DNA of 64,000 nt from contig NZ_JACIJD010000005.1 of the NCBI RefSeq assembly GCF_014199205.1, forward strand, positions 184,549-248,548, given 5' to 3'. Made by a program: the position numbers and the translations under genes. Below are positions 12,918 through 21,027 of this stretch, piece after piece. Within the stretch, counting starts at the first letter, position 1, and each line of letters begins with the position of its first letter. The DNA comes from Muricoccus pecuniae (GTDB lineage Bacteria; Pseudomonadota; Alphaproteobacteria; Acetobacterales; Acetobacteraceae). Under the pieces are notes generated by a model, which was not told where the DNA came from, did no database searches, and was given only the letters and a program-made list of their open reading frames with translations.

Positions 12918-12998
12918 CCGAGCCTCCCGGCCGGCCGCCTCTGGCCGCGGGCCGCTGCTGCTGGCAGAAGCACCGGCAGTCGCCGCGAGAGGTTCCCC

Positions 12999-14063
12999 AT
13001 GGTCCACGCCCCCGAGCGCCCCGCCCCCGGCGCGCCGCCGATCCGCATCAATCTATACTCCGACACCCAGACCCGCCCGACCGAGGCGATGAAGGCCGCG
13101 ATGATGGCGGCCGAGGTCGGGGACGAGCAGCACGGCGACGACCCGACCGTGCATCTCCTCTGCGACCGCATGGCGGCGCTGCTGGGCAAGGAGGCGGCGA
13201 TGTTCCTGCCCTCCGGCACGATGTGCAACGTCGTCGCCATCAACACCCATTGCCGCCCGGGCGACGAGGTGCTGGCGCATGAGAGCGCGCATATCCTCTC
13301 CAGCGAGGGCGGGAGCCACGCGGCGATCGCGGGCGTGCAGATCCATCCGCTTCGCGGCGAGCGCGGCATGTTCGACGCGGCCACCCTGCGCGGCGCCATC
13401 CGCGGCCGCGGCCGCTACTCCCCGCCGCAGACCCTGCTCGAGATCGAGCAGACCGCGAATATCGGTGGTGGGGCCGTCTGGCCCGTGAATCAGCTCAACG
13501 AGCTCTGCGGCATCGCGCGCGAGCAGGGCTGGGCCACCCATATGGACGGGGCGCGGCTGATGAATGCCTGCGTCGCCGCCGCCGTGCCGGCGACCGAGAT
13601 GTGCGCGGGCTTCGACACCGTCTGGCTCGATTTCACCAAGGGCCTGGGCGCGCCGCTCGGCGCGGTGCTGGCAGGGTCCGAGGAGTTCATTGGCCGCGCC
13701 TGGCGCTGGAAGCAGCGGCTCGGCGGCTCCATGCGCCAGGCCGGGATCTGCGCCGCGGCCTGCCTCTACGCGCTGGACCACCACATCGACCGGCTGGCGG
13801 AGGACCACGCGAATGCCCGCGCCCTCGCGGCCGGGCTGCGGCAGATCGAGGGGATCGGCGTCGAGGAGCCCGACACCAACCTCGTCTACTTCGATCCGGC
13901 CGGGGCGGGGGTGGGGGCCGAGGCGCTGCAGGCCGCGCTCAGGGCCGAGGGCATCGCCGTCAGCGCCCTGGGTGGGCGCCTGCGCGCCTGCACCCATCTC
14001 GACGTCTCCGCCTCCATGATCCCGGAGACGCTGGACGCTATTCGCCGGCTACTGCGGCCATGA
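12999..14063 (+). CDS. ltaE: threonine aldolase family protein (low-specificity L-threonine aldolase)
   Basis: This fold-type I PLP enzyme cleaves L-threonine or allo-threonine to glycine and acetaldehyde. At 354 aa it has the family length. It shows the N-terminal signature NLYSDTQTRPTEAMKAAM, EVGDEQHGDDPTVHLL, FLPSGTMCNVV, the PLP-facing THMDGARLMNA and the Schiff-base Lys in LDFTKGLGAPLGAVL. ATG 12999 is followed by a short Pro-rich extension. The 3' end overlaps the convergent GNAT gene by 26 nt. Stereospecificity cannot be read from sequence. Confidence 0.92.
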   Translation: MVHAPERPAPGAPPIRINLYSDTQTRPTEAMKAAMMAAEVGDEQHGDDPTVHLLCDRMAALLGKEAAMFLPSGTMCNVVAINTHCRPGDEVLAHESAHILSSEGGSHAAIAGVQIHPLRGERGMFDAATLRGAIRGRGRYSPPQTLLEIEQTANIGGGAVWPVNQLNELCGIAREQGWATHMDGARLMNACVAAAVPATEMCAGFDTVWLDFTKGLGAPLGAVLAGSEEFIGRAWRWKQRLGGSMRQAGICAAACLYALDHHIDRLAEDHANARALAAGLRQIEGIGVEEPDTNLVYFDPAGAGVGAEALQAALRAEGIAVSALGGRLRACTHLDVSASMIPETLDAIRRLLRP

Positions 14064-14565
14064 GGCTGGGCTGGGCGAGGGCGGGCTGCTCAAGGGCCGA
14101 GGCCATCGCACCGCGGTCGATGCGGTAATAGGTCCGCCCGACGACGCGGCCGCCCATGCTGTCATAGAGGCGGCGCGCCGGCAGGTTGAGCGAGTCCGTC
14201 GTCCAGTCCAGGGCGCAGAAGCCTCCCTCGCGCGCGAGGCGCACGGCGCCCTGCACCAGGGCACGCCCTGTTCCCCGGCGGCGGGCCCGGCCGGAGACGA
14301 AGAGATCCCTGATGTACAGGGAGCGCCGCAGCTCGGCGGCCGGAAGCATCACGTTCAGGACGCAGGAGCCGGTGGCGGTATCCTCGTCGAAGGCGAGGAG
14401 CGTCCGCGGGTTGAAGCCCTCGGCGGGGAGGGAGCAGAGGAGGATGGCGGCTTCCACCGCCTCCGCCTCGGGCACGGGGGCGCCGTAATGCGCCTGCATC
14501 TCCATGAGGAGCGTGGCCAGGCCCCGAGCATCGCTCGGCCGGGCGGCCCGGACGGTCGGCATCAT
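14038..14565 (-). CDS. GNAT-family N-acetyltransferase
   Basis: This is a GNAT domain of about 175 aa with VRAARPSDARGLATLL, the acetyl-CoA loop VSGRARRRGTGRALVQGA and the C-terminal LNLPARRLYDSMGG. The substrate is unknown. A GTG at 14601 would give 187 aa, but ATG 14565 (immediately followed by a second ATG) is preceded by GGAG at good spacing and starts right at the conserved domain. The ATGATG overlaps the TGA of a possible 22-codon upstream ORF, so translation may be coupled. It converges on and overlaps the threonine aldolase gene. Confidence 0.82.
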   Translation of the reverse strand: MMPTVRAARPSDARGLATLLMEMQAHYGAPVPEAEAVEAAILLCSLPAEGFNPRTLLAFDEDTATGSCVLNVMLPAAELRRSLYIRDLFVSGRARRRGTGRALVQGAVRLAREGGFCALDWTTDSLNLPARRLYDSMGGRVVGRTYYRIDRGAMASALEQPALAQPSLMAAVAGE

Positions 14566-14630
14566 GCGGCGCAGCTCCAGGAACGGGCCACGTCCCCGCA
14601 CCGCGTGCCGGACCGGTCACCTTCGATCAT
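14562..14630 (-). CDS. possible 22-aa leader peptide upstream of the GNAT gene
   Basis: ATG 14630 has a perfect GGAGGA 4 nt upstream and encodes 22 residues beginning MIEGDRSG. Its TGA (14564-14562) overlaps the ATGATG of the GNAT gene. No homologue is recognised. The strong ribosome site and exact overlap suggest a coupling leader, but the peptide could be fortuitous; composition alone gives no support. Confidence 0.3.
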   Translation of the reverse strand: MIEGDRSGTRCGDVARSWSCAA

Positions 14631-14775
14631 GCAATCCTCCAACAGCATCCAGCGCGGCTCGCGCGTGGCGCGTGATGGATCAGCGAAACACGACCATTCC
14701 GCGTTGTCAGTAAGAACTATGCAACGAGTGCGAGATAAGTGGACGATTGTGTGATTTCGGTTCAGGCGGCCAGGG

Positions 14776-15261
14776 TCAGCCGGTAAGCAGCGCCTCGGTC
14801 GCCAGGGCGAGCGAGGCATCGACGGTCGCGGCCCGAATCGCCGCCCGGTCGCCGGAGAACAGGTTGCGCCGCACGGTTGTCTCGCCTCCGGGGCGGGAGA
14901 CACCGATATAGACGAGCCCCACGGGCTTCTCCGCGCTCCCTCCACCCGGCCCGGCGATCCCGGTGACGGAGATGCCGAGCCCCGCGCCCGTCGCCCGCAG
15001 GAGGCCGGTGGCCATCTCCCGCGCGCAGTCCTCCGACACCGCGCCGACCCGGCGCAGCACCTCTTCCGGCACGCCGAGCAGCGAGGCCTTCATCCCGTTG
15101 GAATAGGTCACGATCCCGCCGAGGACGACGTCGGAGCAGCCGGGAACCGCGGTGAGCGCCGCGGAGACGAGGCCGCCCGTGCAGGATTCGGCCGTGGCGA
15201 TGGTGAGGCCGCGGGCGCGGAGGAGGTCGAGCAGCCGGGCAGCGGCATCAACGGTGGTCAT
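14776..15261 (-). CDS. pncC: CinA C-terminal-domain protein, nicotinamide-nucleotide amidohydrolase (PncC type)
   Basis: This 161-aa stand-alone CinA C-terminal domain deamidates NMN to nicotinate mononucleotide in the pyridine nucleotide cycle. Family signatures are [37 protein letters not shown] and [24 protein letters not shown]. The start is ATG 15261, which overlaps the pgpA stop by 4 nt (ATGA); the much longer upstream frame reads through pgpA in another frame and is not coding. The N-terminal molybdopterin-binding part of full CinA is absent, as is usual in proteobacteria. Confidence 0.93.
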   Translation of the reverse strand: MTTVDAAARLLDLLRARGLTIATAESCTGGLVSAALTAVPGCSDVVLGGIVTYSNGMKASLLGVPEEVLRRVGAVSEDCAREMATGLLRATGAGLGISVTGIAGPGGGSAEKPVGLVYIGVSRPGGETTVRRNLFSGDRAAIRAATVDASLALATEALLTG

Positions 15262-15686
15262 GCCGCCCCCAGGACTGCCTGGAGCAGAAGGAGCGCCGCG
15301 CCGGCCAGCAGCCCGGCCAGGATGTCGTCCAGCATCACGCCCAGGCTCCCCTCCATCCGGTCCGCCCATCCGACGGGACCGGGCTTGAGGATATCGAGGA
15401 GGCGGAACAGCGCGAAGCCCGCCAGCACCCAGAGGGCCGAGGCCCCGGCAGGCAGGGCGGCGAGCGCGAGGCACTGCCCCGCCGCCTCGTCCGCCACCAC
15501 CCAGCCCGGGTCCTCCCGCGCCTCCGGCAGCCGCGATACCGCCCAGATGCCGAGGAGGGAGAAGAGGAGGCCGAGCGCGAGGCACCACCAGGGGCCGAGC
15601 AGGGCAAGGGGCAGCACGGCTGCCGAGGCCCAGGTGCCGGGCGCCGGGCGCAGCCGCCCGATGCCGAGAAGGCTCGCCACCGCCAT
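15258..15686 (-). CDS. pgpA: phosphatidylglycerophosphatase A
   Basis: PgpA dephosphorylates phosphatidylglycerol phosphate at the inner membrane to give phosphatidylglycerol. The 142-aa product begins with the family signature [20 protein letters not shown], has the conserved acidic motif [10 protein letters not shown] and a second metal-site-like stretch [16 protein letters not shown]. It has about four hydrophobic segments, ending in [21 protein letters not shown] 15686 is chosen; a TTG abutting the upstream stop would add six residues. It lies between an alpha/beta hydrolase (14 nt upstream) and pncC (4-nt overlap), forming an operon. Confidence 0.92.
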   Translation of the reverse strand: MAVASLLGIGRLRPAPGTWASAAVLPLALLGPWWCLALGLLFSLLGIWAVSRLPEAREDPGWVVADEAAGQCLALAALPAGASALWVLAGFALFRLLDILKPGPVGWADRMEGSLGVMLDDILAGLLAGAALLLLQAVLGAA

Positions 15687-15700
15687 CGCCGTGGGATGGA

Positions 15701-16543
15701 TCAAGGAATGCGGTCCAGGAAGCGGTCCAGCGGCGCGGCCACCCCGGGCTCCTCCAGCGTGGGCGCGTGGCCGGCGCCGGGGAGGGTGACGAGCTCCAGG
15801 TCCGGCTTCTCCCTCACCATCTCCCGCACCGTCTCCGCCGCCAGGAACTCGCTCGCCTCGCCCCAGACGAGCATGGCGGGGATGGGGCGCAGCCCGCGGA
15901 AGGCGGGGCCGAGATCGGGTGGGCCGCCGCCCGCCTCCATGGCCCGCTGGATGCGCGTGTCCCAGCGGGGGTGCAGCAGCCCGTCGGCGCCGGGCTTGTA
16001 GGTGAGGGCGGCGAAGCGGTGCCACGCCTCCTCGTCCGGCAGCGGCAGGCGGGGCATGACGGTGCGGAGATAGGCCACCGCCTCGTCGAGGCCGGGAAAG
16101 CCCGGATCATGCCCGGCGAAGCCGCCCACGAGCGCGAGGCCGCGGGGGTCGATGCGCGGGCCGATGTCGTTCAGCACGGCCGCGCGGAGCAGCCGCGGGC
16201 GGAGGATGGAGAGCACCATCGCCATGATGCCGCCGAAGGAGGTGCCGACCACCACGGCGCGCGGCAGGTGGAGCGCCGCGCAGGCGTCCAGCACGTCCCC
16301 CGCCGCGCGCTCCGGCCGGTAGCGCGAGACGTCCGGCGCGCGCGCGCTGTCGCCATGGCCCATATAGTCGAGCGCGACGACCCGGCGCTTGCCCGCATGG
16401 CGCTCGGCCAGCAGCGCGAAGTCCCAGGCGGTGCGGCAGATGCCGGGCAGAAGAAGCAGGGGCGTGCGCGCCTCGTCGCCCGCCCATTCCAGCGCGTGCA
16501 GCGCCAGTCCGTCCCGCGCCGCGATGCGGCGGCTGACGGGCAT
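15701..16543 (-). CDS. alpha/beta-hydrolase fold protein
   Basis: This 280-aa hydrolase shows the oxyanion region [26 protein letters not shown], the nucleophile elbow [12 protein letters not shown] (Ser), and the C-terminal catalytic His in [13 protein letters not shown]. The acid is probably in the strand before [11 protein letters not shown]. It could be an esterase, lactonase or C-C hydrolase; the substrate is unknown. ATG 16543 shares its A with the TGA of the lytic transglycosylase gene, so the two genes are translationally coupled. No lid insertion large enough to suggest a specific subfamily is seen. Confidence 0.85.
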   Translation of the reverse strand: MPVSRRIAARDGLALHALEWAGDEARTPLLLLPGICRTAWDFALLAERHAGKRRVVALDYMGHGDSARAPDVSRYRPERAAGDVLDACAALHLPRAVVVGTSFGGIMAMVLSILRPRLLRAAVLNDIGPRIDPRGLALVGGFAGHDPGFPGLDEAVAYLRTVMPRLPLPDEEAWHRFAALTYKPGADGLLHPRWDTRIQRAMEAGGGPPDLGPAFRGLRPIPAMLVWGEASEFLAAETVREMVREKPDLELVTLPGAGHAPTLEEPGVAAPLDRFLDRIP

Positions 16544-18549
16544 CAAGGCCCGGCCATCCAGGGCTTCAGGGGATGGGCCTGCCCCGCCGTCGCGGCATCC
16601 CGCGCGCGGTAGACCACCACGTTCTCCACCACGCGCTGCACGTAGTTCCTCGTCTCGGAGAAGGGAATCAGCTCGATCCAGTCAATCACGTCCATGCCGC
16701 CCTCGCCGGGCGTCCCATAGGTGCCGAGCCATTCCTGCACCCGCGCCGGCCCGGCGTTGTAAGCGGCCGCGGCCAGGGCGAGGTTGCCCCCGAAGCGCCC
16801 GAGCTGGTCGGCCAGATATTGCGACCCCAGGCGCAGGTTATGGGCGGGGTCCGTCGTCAGCCAGCCCTGCTGGTGAGGGAGGCCGAGCCGCCGCGCAACC
16901 CCCGCGGCCGTCGCGGGGAGGAGTTGCATCAGCCCCCGCGCATTCGCCCCCGAGACGGCCTCGGGATCGAAGTTGCTCTCCTGCCGCGCGATGGCGTTGA
17001 CCAGGGCGGGCTCCAGCACGCCGGAGGGGGTGGGGTAGGGGGTGGGCCAGCCCTCGGGCAGGAGCATCACCCCATCAGCCCCGGCGCGGCGCGCGATCCA
17101 GACGGCATGGTCCGGGCGCCCAAGCGCATTGCCCAGCCGCGCGATGAGCACGCGGTCCGCCGGATCGGGCGAGAGCTCCTCCATGCGGAGGAGGAACATG
17201 CGCGCGCGCCGGTGGTCGCCGAGGTCGGCCAGGGCGAGGGCGGCCGCGACCAGCTCGCGCCCGGCGAAGAGGCGCGCGGCCTCCTCCGTCGGCTGCGGTG
17301 GGGCGATGCCGCGGATGCGGGCGGCGAGGCGCGCCTCGTCCTCCCCCAGGGCGAGGGCGCCGAGCTGGCCGTAGAAGGCGGTGCCGAGCAGCGCCGCCTC
17401 GCCGTAGCGCGCCTTCGCGCGCGCCGGATCGGTCCGCTCCGCCGCGCGCCCCTGCCAGTAGGCGGCGCGGGCGCGGGTGATGATGCTCGCGCTGTTGTCC
17501 CCGAGGAGGGAGAAGTGGCGCGCGGCGAGGTCGGGCTGGTCCAGGCGGCGCAGAGCGATCCAGCCCGCCAGGAATTCCGCCTCCAGCTTTCCCTCGCCCT
17601 CCTCCTGCCCGTGCTGCGCCGCGACCTGATAGGCCAGCGCCGGCTGGTTCAGCCGGATGAGCTTGCGCGCGAGGACCTGCCGCTCCGCCCAGATCGCCTT
17701 CGCGGCCTCGGGCGGGAGGCCCTTCTGCAGCGGGGCCGCCCTGGCCCAGAGCGCGGCCGCCTCCGCGTCGCGCTCGCCCCGGCGCAGCAGCCGGGCGCCC
17801 GCGGCGAGGATGCCGAGATCGTCCCCGCCCGTCACGGGCTCGGCGCGCTCACCCGCGACGGCCAGCCGCGCATCGGCCAGCGCGCGGCGGGAAGGGTCCA
17901 CCCAGGCGGCGGCGCGCGCGGCATCGCCGAGATCCCGGGCGAGGAAGGCGCGGTCGAAGCGGCGCCAGCGGTCCTCGGCGGTCAGGATGGCGGCGTTGCG
18001 CTCGGCGAAGCCGGGCTCGGCGGCGGCGTCCCCGAAGCCCCCGGCCCAGGCGGCGCGGAGAAGGGAGGCCGCCCGCGCGCCCTCCCCGCTGCGCGAGAGG
18101 GCGTCGGCATGGCGCTGCGCCCCGGCGAGGGTGGTGGCGGGGTTGCGCGCGAAATGGCCGAGGACGAGTGCGTCGTCGGGCTCCGCGGCCAGGGCCTCCT
18201 CCGCCCGGAGGCGCAGGGTGTTGGGCAGGGGCCAGTCGGGGTTCGCGGCGATCCAGGCGGCCAGCTCCGCCCCGCCCGCCTCGCCGCGCGCCTGCAGCCG
18301 GAGCCAGAGGACCACCTTCCCCATCAGCGGGTCCGCCTGGGCGGCGGCGGCACCGGCCTCGGCGTGGCGGCCCGAGCCGGCGAGGCCGAGCGCGGTGCGG
18401 GCGGCGACGCGAGCGGCCTCGCTCGCCCAGGGCTGGGCGGCGGCCGGGCTGGCGAGGGGGACGAGAGGCGGCCCGGCCAGGGGCGCGGCCAGGCCCAGCA
18501 CCAGGGTGAGGCGGGTAGCGAGCCGGAGGGAGCGGGCCGTCAGGGGCAT
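16543..18549 (-). CDS. slt: soluble lytic murein transglycosylase
   Basis: Slt cleaves peptidoglycan glycan strands in the periplasm, forming 1,6-anhydromuropeptides. The 668-aa product has an N-terminal signal peptide (RLTLVLGLAAPLAGPPLVPL, cleavage near SPAAAQP). A long alpha-helical superhelical U-domain of repeats follows (about 40-480), then the C-terminal SLT catalytic domain with the Glu in IARQESNFDPEAVSG, ARGLMQLLPATA and AAAAYNAGPARV. The start ATG 18549 fits the signal peptide; the open frame runs on upstream to 19074 without likeness. It heads the slt-hydrolase-pgpA-pncC string. Confidence 0.94.
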   Translation of the reverse strand: MPLTARSLRLATRLTLVLGLAAPLAGPPLVPLASPAAAQPWASEAARVAARTALGLAGSGRHAEAGAAAAQADPLMGKVVLWLRLQARGEAGGAELAAWIAANPDWPLPNTLRLRAEEALAAEPDDALVLGHFARNPATTLAGAQRHADALSRSGEGARAASLLRAAWAGGFGDAAAEPGFAERNAAILTAEDRWRRFDRAFLARDLGDAARAAAWVDPSRRALADARLAVAGERAEPVTGGDDLGILAAGARLLRRGERDAEAAALWARAAPLQKGLPPEAAKAIWAERQVLARKLIRLNQPALAYQVAAQHGQEEGEGKLEAEFLAGWIALRRLDQPDLAARHFSLLGDNSASIITRARAAYWQGRAAERTDPARAKARYGEAALLGTAFYGQLGALALGEDEARLAARIRGIAPPQPTEEAARLFAGRELVAAALALADLGDHRRARMFLLRMEELSPDPADRVLIARLGNALGRPDHAVWIARRAGADGVMLLPEGWPTPYPTPSGVLEPALVNAIARQESNFDPEAVSGANARGLMQLLPATAAGVARRLGLPHQQGWLTTDPAHNLRLGSQYLADQLGRFGGNLALAAAAYNAGPARVQEWLGTYGTPGEGGMDVIDWIELIPFSETRNYVQRVVENVVVYRARDAATAGQAHPLKPWMAGP

Positions 18550-18808
18550 GGGAGGGCTCGGTCGGTGGCGGTGCAGAGTCACGCCGCGGCACGGCGCTGG
18601 CAAGGGCCGGAACACGGGTTTGCGAGCGGCCGGCCCATCATCGCGCCCGATCGTGGCGCGGGGGCACCGTGCCGAAGTGGGGGCCAGAGTGAGGGGCCGG
18701 ATCGCGGGCGCCCTTGTGACGGCAGGTCGCGGCGCGTAATCCGGAAGCGCTGGCGCAGGGCGCGCCGGCATCCCATATCCGCCCCCCGCTGTCAGGAACC
18801 GCCGCCCC

Positions 18809-19687
18809 ATGTTCAAGGGTTCGCTCGTCGCCCTCATCACGCCCATGACCCCCGACGGGGCGCTGGACGAGCGCGCCTTCCAGGACTTCGTCTCCTGGCA
18901 GGTGGAGGAGGGCGCGCAGGGCCTCGTCCCCGTCGGCACCACCGGCGAGAGCCCGACCCTCTCCCATGAGGAGCACGCGCGCATCGTCGAGCTCTGCATC
19001 GAGGCCGCGGGCGGGCGCGTGCCGGTGATCGCGGGCGCGGGGTCGAACAGCACGGCAGAGGCGGTGGCGCTCACGAAGCACGCGAAGAAGGCGGGGGCCG
19101 ACGGCGTGCTGGTGGTGACGCCCTACTACAACAAGCCGACGCAGGAGGGGATGTACCTGCACTTCAAGGCGGTGGCGGACGCCGCCGACATCCCCGTCAT
19201 CATCTACAACATCCCGCCCCGCAGCGTGATCGACATGAGCGTCGAGACGATGGCGCGGCTGGCGAAGCACCCGAACATCGTGGGCGTGAAGGACGCGACG
19301 GCCAACCTGACGCGCCCGCTCCACACCCGCGCCGCCTGCGGGCCCGACTTCTGCCAGCTCTCGGGCGAGGACCACACGGCGCTCTCCTTCCTCGCCGCCG
19401 GCGGGGTGGGCTGCATCAGCGTAACGGCCAACATCGCCCCGCGCCTCTGCCGCGAGATGCACGACGCCTGGGCCGAGGGGCGCGTGGGGGACGCGATGGC
19501 GATCCAGGAGCGCCTGGTGCCCGTGCACGACGCCATGTTCTGCGAGACCTCGCCTGGCCCGGTGAAGTACGCGGCCAGCCTGCTCGGCCGCGGCAGCGAG
19601 TTCTGCCGCCTGCCCATGGCGCCGATCGCCGCGTCATCGAAGGACCGGGTGCGCGCGGCCATGACCGGCGCGGGGCTGCTGAACTGA
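18809..19687 (+). CDS. dapA: 4-hydroxy-tetrahydrodipicolinate synthase
   Basis: DapA condenses pyruvate and aspartate semialdehyde in lysine and diaminopimelate synthesis. The 292-aa TIM-barrel protein has the signature [15 protein letters not shown], the Tyr/Lys region [29 protein letters not shown] and the Schiff-base Lys in [11 protein letters not shown]. The divergent gap to slt (18550-18808) contains no convincing promoter match or other gene. smpB follows after 4 nt. Diaminopimelate supply and murein turnover (slt) being divergent neighbours is plausible but not proof of co-regulation. Confidence 0.97.
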   Translation: MFKGSLVALITPMTPDGALDERAFQDFVSWQVEEGAQGLVPVGTTGESPTLSHEEHARIVELCIEAAGGRVPVIAGAGSNSTAEAVALTKHAKKAGADGVLVVTPYYNKPTQEGMYLHFKAVADAADIPVIIYNIPPRSVIDMSVETMARLAKHPNIVGVKDATANLTRPLHTRAACGPDFCQLSGEDHTALSFLAAGGVGCISVTANIAPRLCREMHDAWAEGRVGDAMAIQERLVPVHDAMFCETSPGPVKYAASLLGRGSEFCRLPMAPIAASSKDRVRAAMTGAGLLN

Positions 19688-19691
19688 CGCC

Positions 19692-20177
19692 ATGGCCGAG
19701 CCCCGCAAGAAGGCCCTGATCAGCCACGGCATCGCCGCGCAGAACCGCAAGGCGCGCTTCGACTACAAGATCCTCGACACCTACGAGGCCGGCATCGTCC
19801 TCGTCGGGCCGGAGGTGAAGAGCCTGCGCGCCGGCCGCGCCACGCTGACCGAGGCCTGGGCCGGCGAGCGCGACGGCGAGATGTGGATCTTCAACCTCTA
19901 CATCCCGGAATGGCAGGCCGGATCGGTGGTGGCGAAGTTCGAGCCGCGCCGGCCGCGCAAGCTGCTGCTCCACCGCAAGCAGGCCGAGACCCTCACCGGC
20001 GCCATCTCGCGCGAGGGCGCGACGCTCGTGCCGCTCGACATCCACTTCAACGACCGCGGCGTGGCCAAGCTCACCCTTGGCCTGGCCGAGGGCAAGACGA
20101 AGGCCGACAAGCGCCAGGCCATCGCCGAGCGCGACTGGAAGCGCGACAAGGCCCGGGTGATGCGCGACCGCGGGTGA
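19692..20177 (+). CDS. smpB: SsrA-binding protein
   Basis: SmpB binds tmRNA and brings it to stalled ribosomes for trans-translation. The 161-aa product has the OB-fold signatures LISHGIAAQNRKARFDY, YEAGIVLVGPEVKSLRAGRATL, and the tail KADKRQAIAERDWKRDKARVMRDRG, which occupies the mRNA channel in stalled ribosomes. No tmRNA gene is seen nearby. It follows dapA by 4 nt. Confidence 0.97.
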   Translation: MAEPRKKALISHGIAAQNRKARFDYKILDTYEAGIVLVGPEVKSLRAGRATLTEAWAGERDGEMWIFNLYIPEWQAGSVVAKFEPRRPRKLLLHRKQAETLTGAISREGATLVPLDIHFNDRGVAKLTLGLAEGKTKADKRQAIAERDWKRDKARVMRDRG

Positions 20178-20204
20178 GTCCCGCTCACCCCGGTTGAGCT
20201 CCGC

Positions 20205-20963
20205 TCAGGCCGGCGCGATGGTGAGAAGGAGCGGCTCCATCCCGCCGATCTCGCCGCGGTAGCGCGCGCCCTCCGGCGGGACCGGCGGCATGCCGGTGAG
20301 GCTGCCGAAGGTGACGACCTCCCCCGCCGCGATGCCGCGCCCCTCCCGGCCGAGCCGCGCGATCCAGGCCTCGAAGAGCGGCCGGACGGGGGTGGCGACA
20401 TGCGGGCCGTCGCGCTCCACGATCACCTTCCCGTCCTGCATCAGCCGCACGGGCGGCGGCGCGTCCAGTTCCTCGAACGACCAGGGCAAGGGGCTCTCTC
20501 GCAGCGCCGCGCCGTGATTGCCGACGCATTCGGCGATCCGGTCCAGCGGGCCCGGCTCCGCCGAGGGCTCGAAGCGCGGCTGCACCAGCTCGAACAGGGC
20601 GGACAGCCGGGCGAGGCCGGGCAGGTCCTCCGGACGCAGCGCCGCGGCGGCGGCGGGCGCGACCTCGCCGTGGAAGCGGAGCGCCACCTCCAGCTCGATG
20701 AAGCGCGCGGCGGGCATGGGCACGGGCGCCTCGCCGGGATCGGCGAGGATGCGGGATGCCGGGATAGGGGCGGAGAAGACCTGGCCGAGCTGGCGCCCGA
20801 GCTTCCAGCCGCCGATCATCTCGCCCAGCGCGGCGAAGGTGGCGTGCTGGATCGCCTCGGCCGCATCGAGGGTGGTGGGGCGTAGCGCCTGGGGAAGGCC
20901 GGGAAGGGCGTCCCCGTCGCGCGCCGCGGCGAGAAGCCCGGCCGCAGCCCTGATCGGATCCAA
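20205..20963 (-). CDS. fumarylacetoacetase-fold hydratase (2-keto-4-pentenoate hydratase-like)
   Basis: This 252-aa protein resembles 2-hydroxypenta-2,4-dienoate/2-oxo-hepta-3-ene hydratases of meta-cleavage pathways. The N-terminal helical part includes IQHATFAALGEMIGGWKLG, and the metal-binding region contains FIELEVALRFHGEV, a degenerate form of the usual E-x-E pattern, followed by LFELVQPRF, AECVGNHGAAL and FGSLTGM. No partner ring-cleavage genes are adjacent; it lies between smpB (convergent) and the RND operon. Substrate is uncertain. Confidence 0.75.
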   Translation of the reverse strand: MDPIRAAAGLLAAARDGDALPGLPQALRPTTLDAAEAIQHATFAALGEMIGGWKLGRQLGQVFSAPIPASRILADPGEAPVPMPAARFIELEVALRFHGEVAPAAAAALRPEDLPGLARLSALFELVQPRFEPSAEPGPLDRIAECVGNHGAALRESPLPWSFEELDAPPPVRLMQDGKVIVERDGPHVATPVRPLFEAWIARLGREGRGIAAGEVVTFGSLTGMPPVPPEGARYRGEIGGMEPLLLTIAPA

Positions 20964-21027
20964 TGCGCTTCTCCCCGGTTGCGGCGTGAAGGGGGCGCCG
21001 GATCGCGCGCGCCCGCAAGCCCCGGCG

